The translations under genes and the position numbers were made by a program. Positions 1 to 7,691 of a DNA stretch of 64,000 bases are shown here, piece by piece. How positions within the stretch are numbered: the stretch's first letter is position 1; every line of letters begins with the position of its first letter. Source of the DNA: Yaniella flava (GTDB lineage: Bacteria; Actinomycetota; Actinomycetes; Actinomycetales; Micrococcaceae); contig NZ_BAAAMN010000049.1 of assembly GCF_039529295.1 (NCBI RefSeq), positions 1 to 64,000 on the forward strand, read 5' to 3'. The notes under the pieces are model-generated. The model searched no databases and was not told where the DNA came from. It worked only from the letters and a program-made list of their open reading frames with translations.

Positions 1-108
1 CATAGTCCAATCAGCTTATCCTTCCGGAATATCTGGCACACCCTCCATCAAACCAAGGACGATTCATTTGACGCGTTTATGGAACGCGTTGAATCCATGC
101 ACGGGTGA
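1..108 (+). CDS. Possible 3' end of a gene cut by the window edge
   Basis: Frame 1 is open from the first base to a TGA at 106-108 and would encode the last 35 residues of a plus-strand protein, ending in DAFMERVESMHG. The composition (mixed charged, aromatic and hydrophobic residues) is protein-like, but no family is recognised. It would overlap the convergent lipoate-ligase-like gene by about 32 bases. The stretch is too short to exclude a chance open frame. Confidence 0.25.
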   Translation, partial: HSPISLSFRNIWHTLHQTKDDSFDAFMERVESMHG

Positions 109-1165
109 GAAACTTTTCCTCTGCTAGAGCTTCGGCACGTGCTAGTTCATCGTCTGTCACCTCGCGTGTTGTCGCACCATAGCGTTCGGTGAAGGTTCGA
201 ACCATGACATCCCAGATCTCGGCTCTGGCCATCCCCGTTTGTCTCCGGAGTGGGTCCACTCTGGATTGGGCTGAAGTAATGCCCTTGTCTGAGACTTTTT
301 CTCGTCCGATACGCAGCACGTCAGTCATTTTCTGTGCGTCAATGTCATAGGACATGGTCACATGGTGCAACATCGAACCAGCGGCCAACCGCTTTTGTGC
401 AGCACCGCCAATCTTGCCTTCCGGGGTCGAAATATCGTTCAACGGTTCATAGAACGCTTTGACTTGCATGCGATCGAGTGCCTCCATGAGCCAAGCGTCC
501 AAAAACGGATATGAATCAGTAAAACTCATACCGTCGACTAAAGAGGTTGGTGTGTAGAGGGAATACGTGACTGCGTTATCTGCTTCCATGAACATAGCCC
601 CGCCACCAGAAATGCGGCGTGCAACCTTGATACCGTGTTTTGCCACTGCATCGGCATCGACTTCGTTGCTATAACTTTGAAATGATCCGATGACCACTGA
701 AGGGTCTTCAATCGGCCAACGCCATAAGCGCATAGCAGGCTGTGTACGACCAGCGGCCACATCTTCGGTGAGTATTTGATCCAAGGCCACCTGAGTGTAA
801 ATTGGGATCTGGGTTGGGAGGATAACCTCCCACTCGTGGTCTTCCCATCGCGTCGCAAATCCCGTCGCACGCCGTACAGCAGTCGCGATCGAATACGCGT
901 CAAAACCAAACATGACTGTCGACTCGTCGACGGAAGCTTCTACAGCTTGCGTGATCGCGCCGTGTCCAGCATCATAATCTAGCCCGGTCAGTGCCCTGTT
1001 AATGTCATCGAGTGCTTCATCGGGTTCTAAGAAGAAATCGCCATTGATATTTGCTCGACTAATTTTTCCTTCTGTCACATCCAGGTCAGCGACCACGAGT
1101 TTCCCGCCGGGGACCTTAAACTCACCGTGTAATTGCTTGGCATCGAACGTATCTTGAGCAGTCAT
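77..1165 (-). CDS. Lipoate--protein ligase family protein (BPL/LPL catalytic domain)
   Basis: A 362-residue member of the biotin/lipoate ligase superfamily, expected to transfer a lipoyl or octanoyl group to lysine of 2-oxoacid dehydrogenase E2 or GcvH proteins. Residues 1 to about 85 resemble the small accessory domain that sits C-terminally in classical LplA. The catalytic domain follows, with the RRISGGGAMF motif near residue 183 and GKIGGAAQKR near 252, which carries the lysine expected to contact the acyl group. The accessory domain at the N-terminus is a permuted order compared with E. coli LplA. The start is ATG at 1165. A TAAACT box lies 6 bases upstream with no Shine-Dalgarno of note, so the mRNA may be leaderless. 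The exact acyl substrate is not determined. Confidence 0.85.
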   Translation of the reverse strand: MTAQDTFDAKQLHGEFKVPGGKLVVADLDVTEGKISRANINGDFFLEPDEALDDINRALTGLDYDAGHGAITQAVEASVDESTVMFGFDAYSIATAVRRATGFATRWEDHEWEVILPTQIPIYTQVALDQILTEDVAAGRTQPAMRLWRWPIEDPSVVIGSFQSYSNEVDADAVAKHGIKVARRISGGGAMFMEADNAVTYSLYTPTSLVDGMSFTDSYPFLDAWLMEALDRMQVKAFYEPLNDISTPEGKIGGAAQKRLAAGSMLHHVTMSYDIDAQKMTDVLRIGREKVSDKGITSAQSRVDPLRRQTGMARAEIWDVMVRTFTERYGATTREVTDDELARAEALAEEKFLTRAWIQRVP

Positions 1166-1171
1166 GTTCCC

Positions 1172-1177
1172 AGTTTA
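1172..1177 (-). promoter_or_regulatory. -10 box TAAACT of a probable leaderless promoter
   Basis: TAAACT ends 6 bases before the ATG at 1165 of the lipoate-ligase-like gene. That spacing puts the predicted first transcribed base at or next to the A of ATG. No clear -35 is seen. Confidence 0.5.
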
Positions 1178-1294
1178 CGTCTGCTAAACAGCTCGCTGTG
1201 CGTTTTTCTTCATACGAGTCAGCATCCACGTGAAGACGACGCCTCGGCATGTCATAGAGATCACGCAGCCGCTTCATCCACGGATCGTTCAGGC

Positions 1295-1300
1295 TACGCT
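1295..1300 (+). promoter_or_regulatory. -10 box TACGCT of a probable leaderless promoter
   Basis: TACGCT is followed by six bases and then the ATG at 1307. It fits the TANNNT-N6/7-start arrangement seen at several other genes here. Confidence 0.45.
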
Positions 1301-1306
1301 AGGACT

Positions 1307-1858
1307 ATGGGAGTTTCAGAACAGTCTGTTCCAACCGGCTTGCATAAAGTCGCGATCTATGGCGGCTGGGCTGCCACCTTTATACTGGCGGCTTGGATTG
1401 TCTTACCTCGGGTCATTATCGGGAACACCGTCCTCGTCGCTTGGGTTATGACGATCCTTTTGCCGTTGATTCTTATTGCAGTGGGATTAATCATTCTCGG
1501 GGTACCAGCGGCCAGAGGTCTCACACCGACAAAACGGTCTGTTGCCTGGCTGTGGATCGCCTTATTCAACGCGTTCATCGTAGGGCTCTTTTTGCCCGAC
1601 GGGACCATCTTCTCCGCGGGCTCTCATGACCATGCGACGTCCTTGGTAGCGGTCCTGTTTGGCTCCGGTTGGGAAGGTGCAGGCTCTGCGATCGCGAATC
1701 CTGCAGCGATCATTATGAGCGTCTCCGGCATTATTGGAGCGGTGTTCTCCGTGCTCGATTCTCGCCAGGGCGGTCCGATCCGTACCGAGGACGAAGATCA
1801 CTTTCAAGGACAGGGCTACTTCGGGATCTTAGGAGAAGACGAATATTACCAACGCTAA
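1307..1858 (+). CDS. Hypothetical four-helix membrane protein
   Basis: A 183-residue protein with no recognised domain. Hydrophobic segments near residues 15-35, 40-65, 75-95 and 125-150 suggest four transmembrane helices. A short acidic and aromatic C-terminal tail ends in EDEYYQR. The open frame extends upstream to 1133, but that extension is antisense to the neighbouring gene's 5' end. ATG 1307, just after a TACGCT box, is the natural start. The gene overlaps the next one (a FUSC-type membrane protein) by 14 bases if that gene starts at ATT 1845, so the two are probably cotranscribed and translationally coupled. No function is assigned. Confidence 0.75.
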   Translation: MGVSEQSVPTGLHKVAIYGGWAATFILAAWIVLPRVIIGNTVLVAWVMTILLPLILIAVGLIILGVPAARGLTPTKRSVAWLWIALFNAFIVGLFLPDGTIFSAGSHDHATSLVAVLFGSGWEGAGSAIANPAAIIMSVSGIIGAVFSVLDSRQGGPIRTEDEDHFQGQGYFGILGEDEYYQR

Positions 1859-2906
1859 AAACAATCTCTTCGGTGCGCAGACTTCTCCACTCCGAAAGAC
1901 CCGTCAATCCGCACTAGCCTTTGGGCCCCACGCTGGCGCACACCGCGTTGCGCTGCGTGCGGCGACCTCGATCGCTGTACCGCTGATCACTTTGTTCTTA
2001 CTGGGTCGCATGGATTTGTCCATCTATGCGTCGTTCGGAGCGTTAGCCTCGCTGTACGGCCGTTTTCATTACTACGGTGACCGAATTCGTATGCAATTGG
2101 GTGCCGGCATCATATTCATTACTTCGATGTTGCTGGGGACCCTATTATCTGTGCTGGATACAGACATCACCGTGCGAATCATGGTGGTGGCACTGTTAGC
2201 CACGTTGGTGACCGGCGTGGTGAGTGGGTACAGGTGGCACCCAGGTGGGGCAACCTTCGCGGTATTTGCTGCAGGGGCCGTGGCAACTATGCCCGCTGAG
2301 TGGATCAATGTAGCCCAGGTACTTGTCGTGGCCAGCGCATCGGTGTTGTTCTCATTGCTGTTGACCGCTGTGCTTGGATTGCTTCGAACCCGAAGTTGGA
2401 CGAAGGTCTTTCGGCCATTGCAACCGGCGGTGTTTCGTGCTGACTGGTCTGTCCCAGTAACCGTGGGAGTGGGAGCACTTTTAGCCGGACTCATCGGACA
2501 GACATTCGATGATGACCACTGGTACTGGGCCATGGTCGCGGCAAGCGTTGTGCTGGCGGGTGCAGCGATCGACTCACGGCTTATCCGCAGTCTGCAACGC
2601 TTTACGGGCACGTCGTTAGGCGTCCTGGTTGCGGCTGTACTGTTGTGGCTGGAGTTACCTACGTTGGCTATTATTGCAGCCGTAATACTGCTACAGGCCG
2701 CAGCTGAATTACTTATTGGGCGAAACTACGGCGTGGCAATGTTGGCAGTGACTCCCCTGGCACTGTTGACGGTCAGCCTTGCGAGCCCAACACCAGCCGA
2801 GATACTGGTGGTCGATAGGGTCTTTGAAACATTCATTGGTTCCCTGATCGGGACCATCGTGGCGTTGATTTCAGCAAGAACGCGTCGTGAACAAGAACAG
2901 CTGTAG
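1845..2906 (+). CDS. FUSC family membrane protein (probable ATT start)
   Basis: About 353 residues if started at ATT 1845. The protein has two bundles of hydrophobic helices separated by a soluble linker near residues 170-190, as in the fusaric-acid-resistance/aromatic-acid exporter (FUSC) superfamily. The family-typical N-terminal segment FGPHAGAHRVALRAATS is encoded at 1920-1970, upstream of any ATG. The only in-frame ATG or TTG codons near the start (TTG 1992, ATG 2010) would cut into the first helix. The frame opens at 1833, after a TAG at 1830-1832. A good Shine-Dalgarno AGGAG at 1831-1835 lies 9 bases before ATT 1845, so this rare start codon is my choice. The substrate is unknown; these proteins usually export aromatic acids or similar small molecules. 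Confidence 0.75.
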   Translation: MTNAKNNLFGAQTSPLRKTRQSALAFGPHAGAHRVALRAATSIAVPLITLFLLGRMDLSIYASFGALASLYGRFHYYGDRIRMQLGAGIIFITSMLLGTLLSVLDTDITVRIMVVALLATLVTGVVSGYRWHPGGATFAVFAAGAVATMPAEWINVAQVLVVASASVLFSLLLTAVLGLLRTRSWTKVFRPLQPAVFRADWSVPVTVGVGALLAGLIGQTFDDDHWYWAMVAASVVLAGAAIDSRLIRSLQRFTGTSLGVLVAAVLLWLELPTLAIIAAVILLQAAAELLIGRNYGVAMLAVTPLALLTVSLASPTPAEILVVDRVFETFIGSLIGTIVALISARTRREQEQL

Positions 2907-2930
2907 TCCGTAGATCATCCCAACAAACAA

Positions 2931-2960
2931 ACAGCGCCACACCAACAGGTGCGGCGCTGT
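2931..2960. terminator. Bidirectional hairpin terminator
   Basis: Arms ACAGCGCC(A)CACC and GGTG(C)GGCGCTGT close on a 4-base loop between the convergent FUSC gene and rpmE2. On the minus strand it is followed by a T-rich run (TTGTTTGTTGG), on the plus strand by TCTAAAGCTT. Confidence 0.8.
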
Positions 2961-2990
2961 TCTAAAGCTTAGATAGAAATACCCTTCAGG

Positions 2991-3248
2991 CTACTTCTTG
3001 CCACCGAAGCCTTTGAAACGAGCATTGAAACGCTCGACGCGGCCAGCGGTGTCCAAAATGCGCTGCTTACCGGTGTAGAACGGGTGCGAAGCAGCTGAAA
3101 TTTCAACATCGATTACCGGGTAGGTGTTACCGTCATCCCACTCAGCAGTACGCTCAGAAGTCGCGGTGGTACGGGTCAGGACGCGTTCGCCTGATGCCAG
3201 GTCATTGAAGATTACGTAGTTGTAATCAGGGTGAATATCTTGTTGCAT
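2991..3248 (-). CDS. rpmE2: 50S ribosomal protein L31 type B
   Basis: An 85-residue ribosomal protein beginning MQQDIHPDYNYVIFND and ending KGFGGKK, the hallmark N- and C-terminal patterns of L31. It contains no cysteine, so it is the zinc-free type B form that replaces the zinc-binding paralogue on ribosomes under zinc limitation. The open frame runs upstream to 3326, but the ATG at 3248, preceded by GAAGGAACTAGAC, matches the family start. Type B genes are typically controlled by Zur. I looked for the AT-rich Zur palindrome and did not find a convincing one. A dyad GGTCT-CC-AGACC (3313-3324) lies about 65 bases upstream and could be an operator. Confidence 0.95.
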   Translation of the reverse strand: MQQDIHPDYNYVIFNDLASGERVLTRTTATSERTAEWDDGNTYPVIDVEISAASHPFYTGKQRILDTAGRVERFNARFKGFGGKK

Positions 3249-3392
3249 GTCTAGTTCCTTCGTTGGTGCCACTGGATTTTGCCAGCAGCACGAAGACAGA
3301 ATGGTATATTTCGGTCTGGAGACCAAAGCTACATATTACATGTTTTTCGCCGAACTATCATCTCTTTGCTGCAGCGAGTCTACGCCAGGTTC

Positions 3393-4223
3393 TTACCCGT
3401 TGAGTAGTCGCAGCACCATGGTGAACAGCCCCGCCAGTCCAACAACAACGATGACCCCGCGTAGCAAGTTTGGCCTAATGCGACGTCCAATTCGGGCTCC
3501 TAGGGACCCACCGATGAGTGAGGACACCGCAATGAGCAATACCGCAGTCCAATCGATACGGTCGAAGGCAAACACCAGATAGCCGGCTGCAGCAATGAGA
3601 TTCACGGCAAGTGATAACCACGTTTTGATGGCATTGGCGTGCACTAACGTACCCGATGTCAGGAACACGCCGAGAATGCCCATGAGCAGCACGCCTTGAG
3701 CGGCCACGAAGTAGCCGCCATAGATACCGGTCAGAAACACCAGAATGAACAGTGTGGGCGTTACAGGGCCGGTTGGGATTGGCGAGACCTCTGGATGGAT
3801 CGGTTCATCGCCATCTGCCTCGCGACGTCTCCGGACCCACCCATTGAGTTTCGGTTGGAATACGACAAACAGGATTGCCGCCACGATCAAAATCGGTGCC
3901 ACATAGTCAAATACCGTGGGCGGCAAGGACATCAGCAGCGTGGCACCAATCACGCCGCCGACAAGAGAGGCCCATGTGAGCCGCTTCGCTATAGAGCCGG
4001 CTTCGCGGAGCTCTCGTCGATATCCCCAGGTGCCTGAGAAACCGGCGGCAACTAAGCCAATGGCGTTGGACATTTGTGCGGTAACCGGTGGAAAACCGAC
4101 TGATACAAGTACCGGAAACGTGACCAGCGTGCCTGATCCGACGACCGAGTTGATCGTCCCGGCCCAAAACCCTGCGAGCAGCACGAGCAGCGCCTGCCAC
4201 CACTCCAAGCCCAAAAATTCCAT
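3393..4223 (-). CDS. Sulfite exporter TauE/SafE family permease
   Basis: A 276-residue integral membrane protein with about eight hydrophobic helices in two halves, separated by a charged cytoplasmic loop around residues 130-150 (RRRREADGDEP). Each half carries a glycine-rich helix of the family: GFWAGTINSVVGSGTLVTFPV near residue 18 and GIYGGYFVAAQG near 165. Relatives export sulfite, sulfoacetate or other small organosulfur anions; the substrate here is open. Start ATG 4223 has AAGGAG four bases upstream. The soluble ABC ATPase gene lies only 18 bases upstream on the same strand, so the two are probably one operon. Confidence 0.9.
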   Translation of the reverse strand: MEFLGLEWWQALLVLLAGFWAGTINSVVGSGTLVTFPVLVSVGFPPVTAQMSNAIGLVAAGFSGTWGYRRELREAGSIAKRLTWASLVGGVIGATLLMSLPPTVFDYVAPILIVAAILFVVFQPKLNGWVRRRREADGDEPIHPEVSPIPTGPVTPTLFILVFLTGIYGGYFVAAQGVLLMGILGVFLTSGTLVHANAIKTWLSLAVNLIAAAGYLVFAFDRIDWTAVLLIAVSSLIGGSLGARIGRRIRPNLLRGVIVVVGLAGLFTMVLRLLNG

Positions 4224-4241
4224 GGGACTCCTTGAACGTGT

Positions 4242-5108
4242 TTAGGTGCGAGCAAATGCCGTAAAACGACCTTCGGCATTGCGAGACACGTTCAAGGGCA
4301 GACGGAACGCATCCGAGAGGGTCTCTTCGGTCAGCGCCGTCTCGATAGGTCCGGCAGAAACGACGTCACCGTCACGCAAGAGCATGGCGTGGGTAAAGTT
4401 GGGTGGCACTTCTTCAACATGGTGGGTCACCAAAATTTGCGTCGGCGAGAATGGGTCTGCTGCCAACTGCGACAACGAACGTACCAGTGTCTCACGTCCC
4501 GCGAGGTCGAGCCCTGCGCCTGGCTCGTCAAGAATCAGGAGTTCGGGGTCGGTCATCATCGCCCGGGCGATGAGACCGCGTTTGCGCTCACCCTCTGACA
4601 GGGTGCGGAAGCGGCGTTCAGCATAGTTGGCAAGCCCCCACCGTTTGAGGAGAAATTCGGCCCGCTGTAAATCCTCCGGTTCGTATGCTTCACGCCACCG
4701 ACCGGTAACACCATAGGCGGCAGTCACCACCAAGTTGCGGATAGTTTCATTCCCCGGTACTTGCTCTGCCAGTAATGTGGAAGACAACCCAATAGATGGC
4801 CGTAAATCAAAAACATCCACAGCACCCAAGGTTTCGCCCAAGACCGCTGCATTACCGACTGTAGGATGAGAACGCGCTGCTGCAATATTCATCAGGGTGG
4901 ATTTCCCTGCGCCGTTCGGGCCCATCACAATCCAACGCTGACCTTCTTCTACGATCCACGACACATCATTGAGTAACGTATTGGGGCCTCTGCGAAGGCT
5001 CACACGTGACATGTGTACGACAGAGTCTTCCATGGGTTCAAATTCGTGTGGTGAGACGATGGGGCGCTGTGCGATAGTTGCAGATTGGGTCAGATCGGGT
5101 GAACTCAT
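4242..5108 (-). CDS. ABC transporter ATP-binding protein, soluble type
   Basis: A 288-residue single nucleotide-binding domain. The Walker A is GPNGAGKST near residue 83. The signature is an unusual LSEGERKRGLIA near residue 180 in place of LSGGQ. The Walker B is LLILDEPGAGLD, and the switch histidine is in TQILVTHHVEE. No membrane subunit with the classical coupling partners lies nearby; the downstream gene is a TauE/SafE permease, which is not an ABC permease. The best family match is the ModF/molybdenum-type or cytosolic ABC group of actinobacteria. A TAGTCT box 7 bases before ATG 5108 suggests a leaderless transcript from a promoter overlapping the divergent serB promoter. Confidence 0.85.
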   Translation of the reverse strand: MSSPDLTQSATIAQRPIVSPHEFEPMEDSVVHMSRVSLRRGPNTLLNDVSWIVEEGQRWIVMGPNGAGKSTLMNIAAARSHPTVGNAAVLGETLGAVDVFDLRPSIGLSSTLLAEQVPGNETIRNLVVTAAYGVTGRWREAYEPEDLQRAEFLLKRWGLANYAERRFRTLSEGERKRGLIARAMMTDPELLILDEPGAGLDLAGRETLVRSLSQLAADPFSPTQILVTHHVEEVPPNFTHAMLLRDGDVVSAGPIETALTEETLSDAFRLPLNVSRNAEGRFTAFART

Positions 5109-5115
5109 ACGATCC

Positions 5116-5121
5116 AGACTA
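5116..5121 (-). promoter_or_regulatory. -10 box TAGTCT, probable leaderless promoter of the ABC ATPase gene
   Basis: TAGTCT is followed by seven bases and ATG 5108. It shares two base pairs (5120-5121) with the plus-strand TAGGCT box of serB, so the two promoters are interlocked. Confidence 0.55.
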
Positions 5122-5125
5122 GGCT
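5120..5125 (+). promoter_or_regulatory. -10 box TAGGCT of serB
   Basis: TAGGCT would start transcription near 5132, giving a leader of about 25 bases containing the GAAAGGA ribosome site before ATG 5158. Confidence 0.45.
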
Positions 5126-5157
5126 AGATGCAGGACGATTTGGTGAAAGGAACCGGT

Positions 5158-6009
5158 ATGCCGACAAATACAGCCAACATGAAGATCGGTGATCGTGTGG
5201 TGGTCTATAACAGCATGGGGTACGCACGGTTAGATGGTGTTCCTGCACATGCAGAAATCGTCGAAGGTGTGGGATTCACAGGTCATCGGTGGATCTCGGC
5301 GGCTCACCGCCTTAAAGACCTTCCGGAGCACTGGTTTTCGGCCATTATGTCGGCTCAACAGGTTGAAGTGTTTCAGCAACAGGTACCACTGGTCGTATTC
5401 GACGTCGATTCCACACTGATTCACGAAGAAGTCATCGAACTCTTAGCAGCGCATGCCGGGAAAGAACGTGAGGTAGCCGAGGTGACTGAACGTGCGATGC
5501 GTGGGGAATTAGATTTTGCCGACTCGTTGCATCACCGTGTTGCAACGTTAGAAGATCTTCCGGTCGAGGTACTTGACGAGGTAGCCTCCTCAGCGACCCT
5601 CCATGACGGTGCAAGAGAACTCGTCAGGGCCGTGCAAGCCGCTGGTGGTTATGTCTATGCCGTCTCAGGTGGTTTCACCCACGCATTGGAACCATTGGCC
5701 ACACAACTTGGGCTCGACGGCTTCGCTGCCAATACACTCGAGATCGTTGAAGGAAAGTTAACCGGTCGAGTCACCGGCCAGGTTATTGATCGTGCTGCCA
5801 AGGCTGCTATGTTGCGCCGTTGGGCAACCGATCATGATATCCCGTTAGAAGCCACCGTTGCGGTGGGTGACGGTGCAAATGACTTAGACATGCTTGAACT
5901 TGCTGGCTATGGTGTTGGGTTTTGTCCGAAACCTATTGTTCGAGACCACGCAGATTGTATTGTTGAGGTTCCCACCCACGAAGTCCTTCGCGTGGTGCTT
6001 GGATTCTGA
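5158..6009 (+). CDS. serB: Phosphoserine phosphatase SerB
   Basis: A 283-residue HAD-superfamily phosphatase catalysing the last step of serine synthesis, O-phosphoserine to serine. HAD motif I is FDVDSTL near residue 83 (both aspartates present). Motif II is the serine of YAVSGGFTHAL near 170, and motif IV is VGDGANDLDML near 238. The first 75 residues form a small N-terminal region in place of the ACT domains seen in some SerB proteins. An in-frame ATG at 5128 exists, but only ATG 5158 has a Shine-Dalgarno (GAAAGGA), and 5128 lies before the predicted transcription start. The gene stands alone and is convergent with the SDR pair downstream, across a strong terminator. Confidence 0.93.
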   Translation: MPTNTANMKIGDRVVVYNSMGYARLDGVPAHAEIVEGVGFTGHRWISAAHRLKDLPEHWFSAIMSAQQVEVFQQQVPLVVFDVDSTLIHEEVIELLAAHAGKEREVAEVTERAMRGELDFADSLHHRVATLEDLPVEVLDEVASSATLHDGARELVRAVQAAGGYVYAVSGGFTHALEPLATQLGLDGFAANTLEIVEGKLTGRVTGQVIDRAAKAAMLRRWATDHDIPLEATVAVGDGANDLDMLELAGYGVGFCPKPIVRDHADCIVEVPTHEVLRVVLGF

Positions 6010-6024
6010 CGACTGTTAAACGCT

Positions 6025-6057
6025 CAACGGCGCCGGCTAATATGTCCGGCGCCGTTG
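6025..6057. terminator. Hairpin terminator between convergent serB and the SDR operon
   Basis: Perfect 12-bp arms CAACGGCGCCGG and CCGGCGCCGTTG around a 9-base AT-rich loop. It serves both converging transcripts. Confidence 0.75.
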
Positions 6058-6073
6058 CAAGTGCGGTGATGGG

Positions 6074-6844
6074 CTAGTTCTTTTCGAGCTGTTCGAAGTA
6101 GTCTTTTGCCCCACCAACATATTCTGTGTGACCAACCTCGAGGTCGTCTCGACCCACGAGGGCAGCGATTTCTGTGGCGAATTCGTCTACTGTGTAGAGT
6201 TTGCCAGCTGCCTCACGACGTGATTCGATGGCGTCTGGATTCATTCGGTTGAGGAGTGTGGCTGTAATCGTGCCTTCGATCATGTCTGCGGTGACAACAA
6301 CGAAACCGATCCCCTGCTCCGCTAGGTCGGGAATGCGTTCGCGTAGGGCCACCTCACCGGCGCGTTTGGACTTTGCGACTGGCTCGTACTCGGGCATGGT
6401 TGGAACATCATCTATGAAGTGCGCTTGGTGGCTGGTTACATACACAATTTGGGCGCCCCGTGGCATCACGGCTGCTGCCTCGTCCAGCATGGCGACCTGG
6501 GCGTCTCGGTTCAAGCGAAGCGCGTAGTCTTCGCCGAGGTCTGACTCCATGCCGCCTGAGGCATTGAGGACGAGCACATTGAGACCACCGAAGGATTCCT
6601 TCGCGGCGTCGATCATTGCCGTGCGACCTTCTTCGGTCGTGATGTCTCCACCAACAGCTACAGCCTGGCCGCCGGCTGCTTCGATCTGTTGGACGACTTT
6701 CTTGGCGCGGGGTGCTTTCTGACGATAATTAATGACGACGCCGGCACCACGTCCAGCTAATAACTGCGCGGTCGCGGCGCCGACACCGCGCGATGAACCG
6801 GTCACGATCACACCGGTCTGTGCTAAGTCTTGAGTCTGTGTCAT
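6074..6844 (-). CDS. SDR-fold protein with displaced catalytic tyrosine
   Basis: A 256-residue short-chain dehydrogenase/reductase fold protein directly downstream of fabG (4 bases apart), so almost certainly in its operon. The Rossmann cofactor motif is intact (TGSSRGVGAAT near residue 16), and a modified NAG-like segment (LNASGG) is present. At the active site the classical YxxxK is not seen. The sequence reads MPEYEPVAKSKRAGE near residue 152, so a valine takes the usual tyrosine position relative to SK, and a tyrosine lies three residues earlier. The serine (VTSHQAH) is present. It may use the shifted tyrosine, or bind a cofactor without reducing a ketone. A role in fatty-acid or lipid reduction is only suggested by context. 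Confidence 0.8.
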   Translation of the reverse strand: MTQTQDLAQTGVIVTGSSRGVGAATAQLLAGRGAGVVINYRQKAPRAKKVVQQIEAAGGQAVAVGGDITTEEGRTAMIDAAKESFGGLNVLVLNASGGMESDLGEDYALRLNRDAQVAMLDEAAAVMPRGAQIVYVTSHQAHFIDDVPTMPEYEPVAKSKRAGEVALRERIPDLAEQGIGFVVVTADMIEGTITATLLNRMNPDAIESRREAAGKLYTVDEFATEIAALVGRDDLEVGHTEYVGGAKDYFEQLEKN

Positions 6845-6848
6845 GTGT

Positions 6849-7559
6849 TTAGTGTCCCATCCCTAGGCCGCCATCCACCGGGATGACTGCTCCTGAAATA
6901 TAGCTAGCTTCATCCGATGCGAGCCAACGAACCACGTTGGCTACTTCGTCTGGATCCGCAAAGCGCCCGGCTGGAATAGCTTGCTTATATTGCTTCTGCA
7001 GATCCTCGTCCAACGCTTGTGTCATTTCCGTATTGATGTAGCCGGGAGCGACCACATTTGCGGTGATGTTGCGAGAGCCCAGCTCTCGTGTCAGAGAACG
7101 GGCCATGCCCACGAGACCGGCTTTTGATGCCGCGTAGTTGATCTGGCCAGGAGAACCGTACAGGCCAACGACGGACGAAATGAAGATGACCCGGCCCTTC
7201 TTGAGCCGAATCATCCCGCGAGTCGCGCGTTTCAGCGCGCGGAACGAACCCGTCAAGTTGGTGTCCAGCACCTGCTCGAAGTCTTCTTCGGACATCCGCA
7301 TCAGCAATTGGTCGTTATTCATGCCAGCGTTGTTCACTAACACTTCGACAGGACCGTGGACTTGCTCGATCTGTTCGAACGCCTGGTCGATCGATTCCAT
7401 ATTTGTCACATCAGCTTTGACAGTGAGCGCCCCCTCGGGCCCGTCACCAGAACGTGACGTGACGGCCACTTGATCGCCTTCAGCAAGAAAGGCTTGAGCG
7501 ATTGCTAAGCCTATCCCCCGGTTCCCTCCGGTCACCAATACACTTCGGCCTTGCGCCAC
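6849..7559 (-). CDS. fabG: 3-oxoacyl-ACP reductase FabG
   Basis: A 236-residue classical SDR. It has the NADPH-binding TGGNRGIG at residue 11, NNAG near 88, catalytic serine in FISSVVG, YAASK at about 152 and the family C-terminus SGAVIPVDGGLGMGH. FabG reduces 3-oxoacyl-ACP to 3-hydroxyacyl-ACP in fatty acid elongation. The start is GTG 7559, preceded by GAGGAG with five bases between. It is the first gene of a two-gene unit with the atypical SDR downstream, and is divergent from the DUF3099 gene across about 130 bases. Other fatty acid synthesis genes are not nearby, so a more specialised acyl-ACP or polyketide substrate cannot be excluded. Confidence 0.88.
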   Translation of the reverse strand: MAQGRSVLVTGGNRGIGLAIAQAFLAEGDQVAVTSRSGDGPEGALTVKADVTNMESIDQAFEQIEQVHGPVEVLVNNAGMNNDQLLMRMSEEDFEQVLDTNLTGSFRALKRATRGMIRLKKGRVIFISSVVGLYGSPGQINYAASKAGLVGMARSLTRELGSRNITANVVAPGYINTEMTQALDEDLQKQYKQAIPAGRFADPDEVANVVRWLASDEASYISGAVIPVDGGLGMGH

Positions 7560-7691
7560 ATTTACTCCTCTAGATTGATCACGATGTTTTGCCCCTACTC
7601 TAGGCGGGAAAATGAGACAATGGAGACTGCAACCCCTAAATGCAACGAAAAAATTCGTGCCTGAAAACTAAGCGGCGTGAAAGGAGACGGT

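Noticed and set aside
1833..1992. Frameshifted fusion of the four-helix protein with the FUSC protein
   Set aside because: The upstream gene ends in a normal acidic tail and a stop. A ribosome site stands in front of ATT 1845, and no slippery sequence is seen, so two separate coupled genes explain the data better.
3249..3392. Zur operator before rpmE2
   Set aside because: The expected AT-rich palindrome of the TGAAAATNATTTTCA type is not present; only a GC-containing GGTCT/AGACC dyad is seen.
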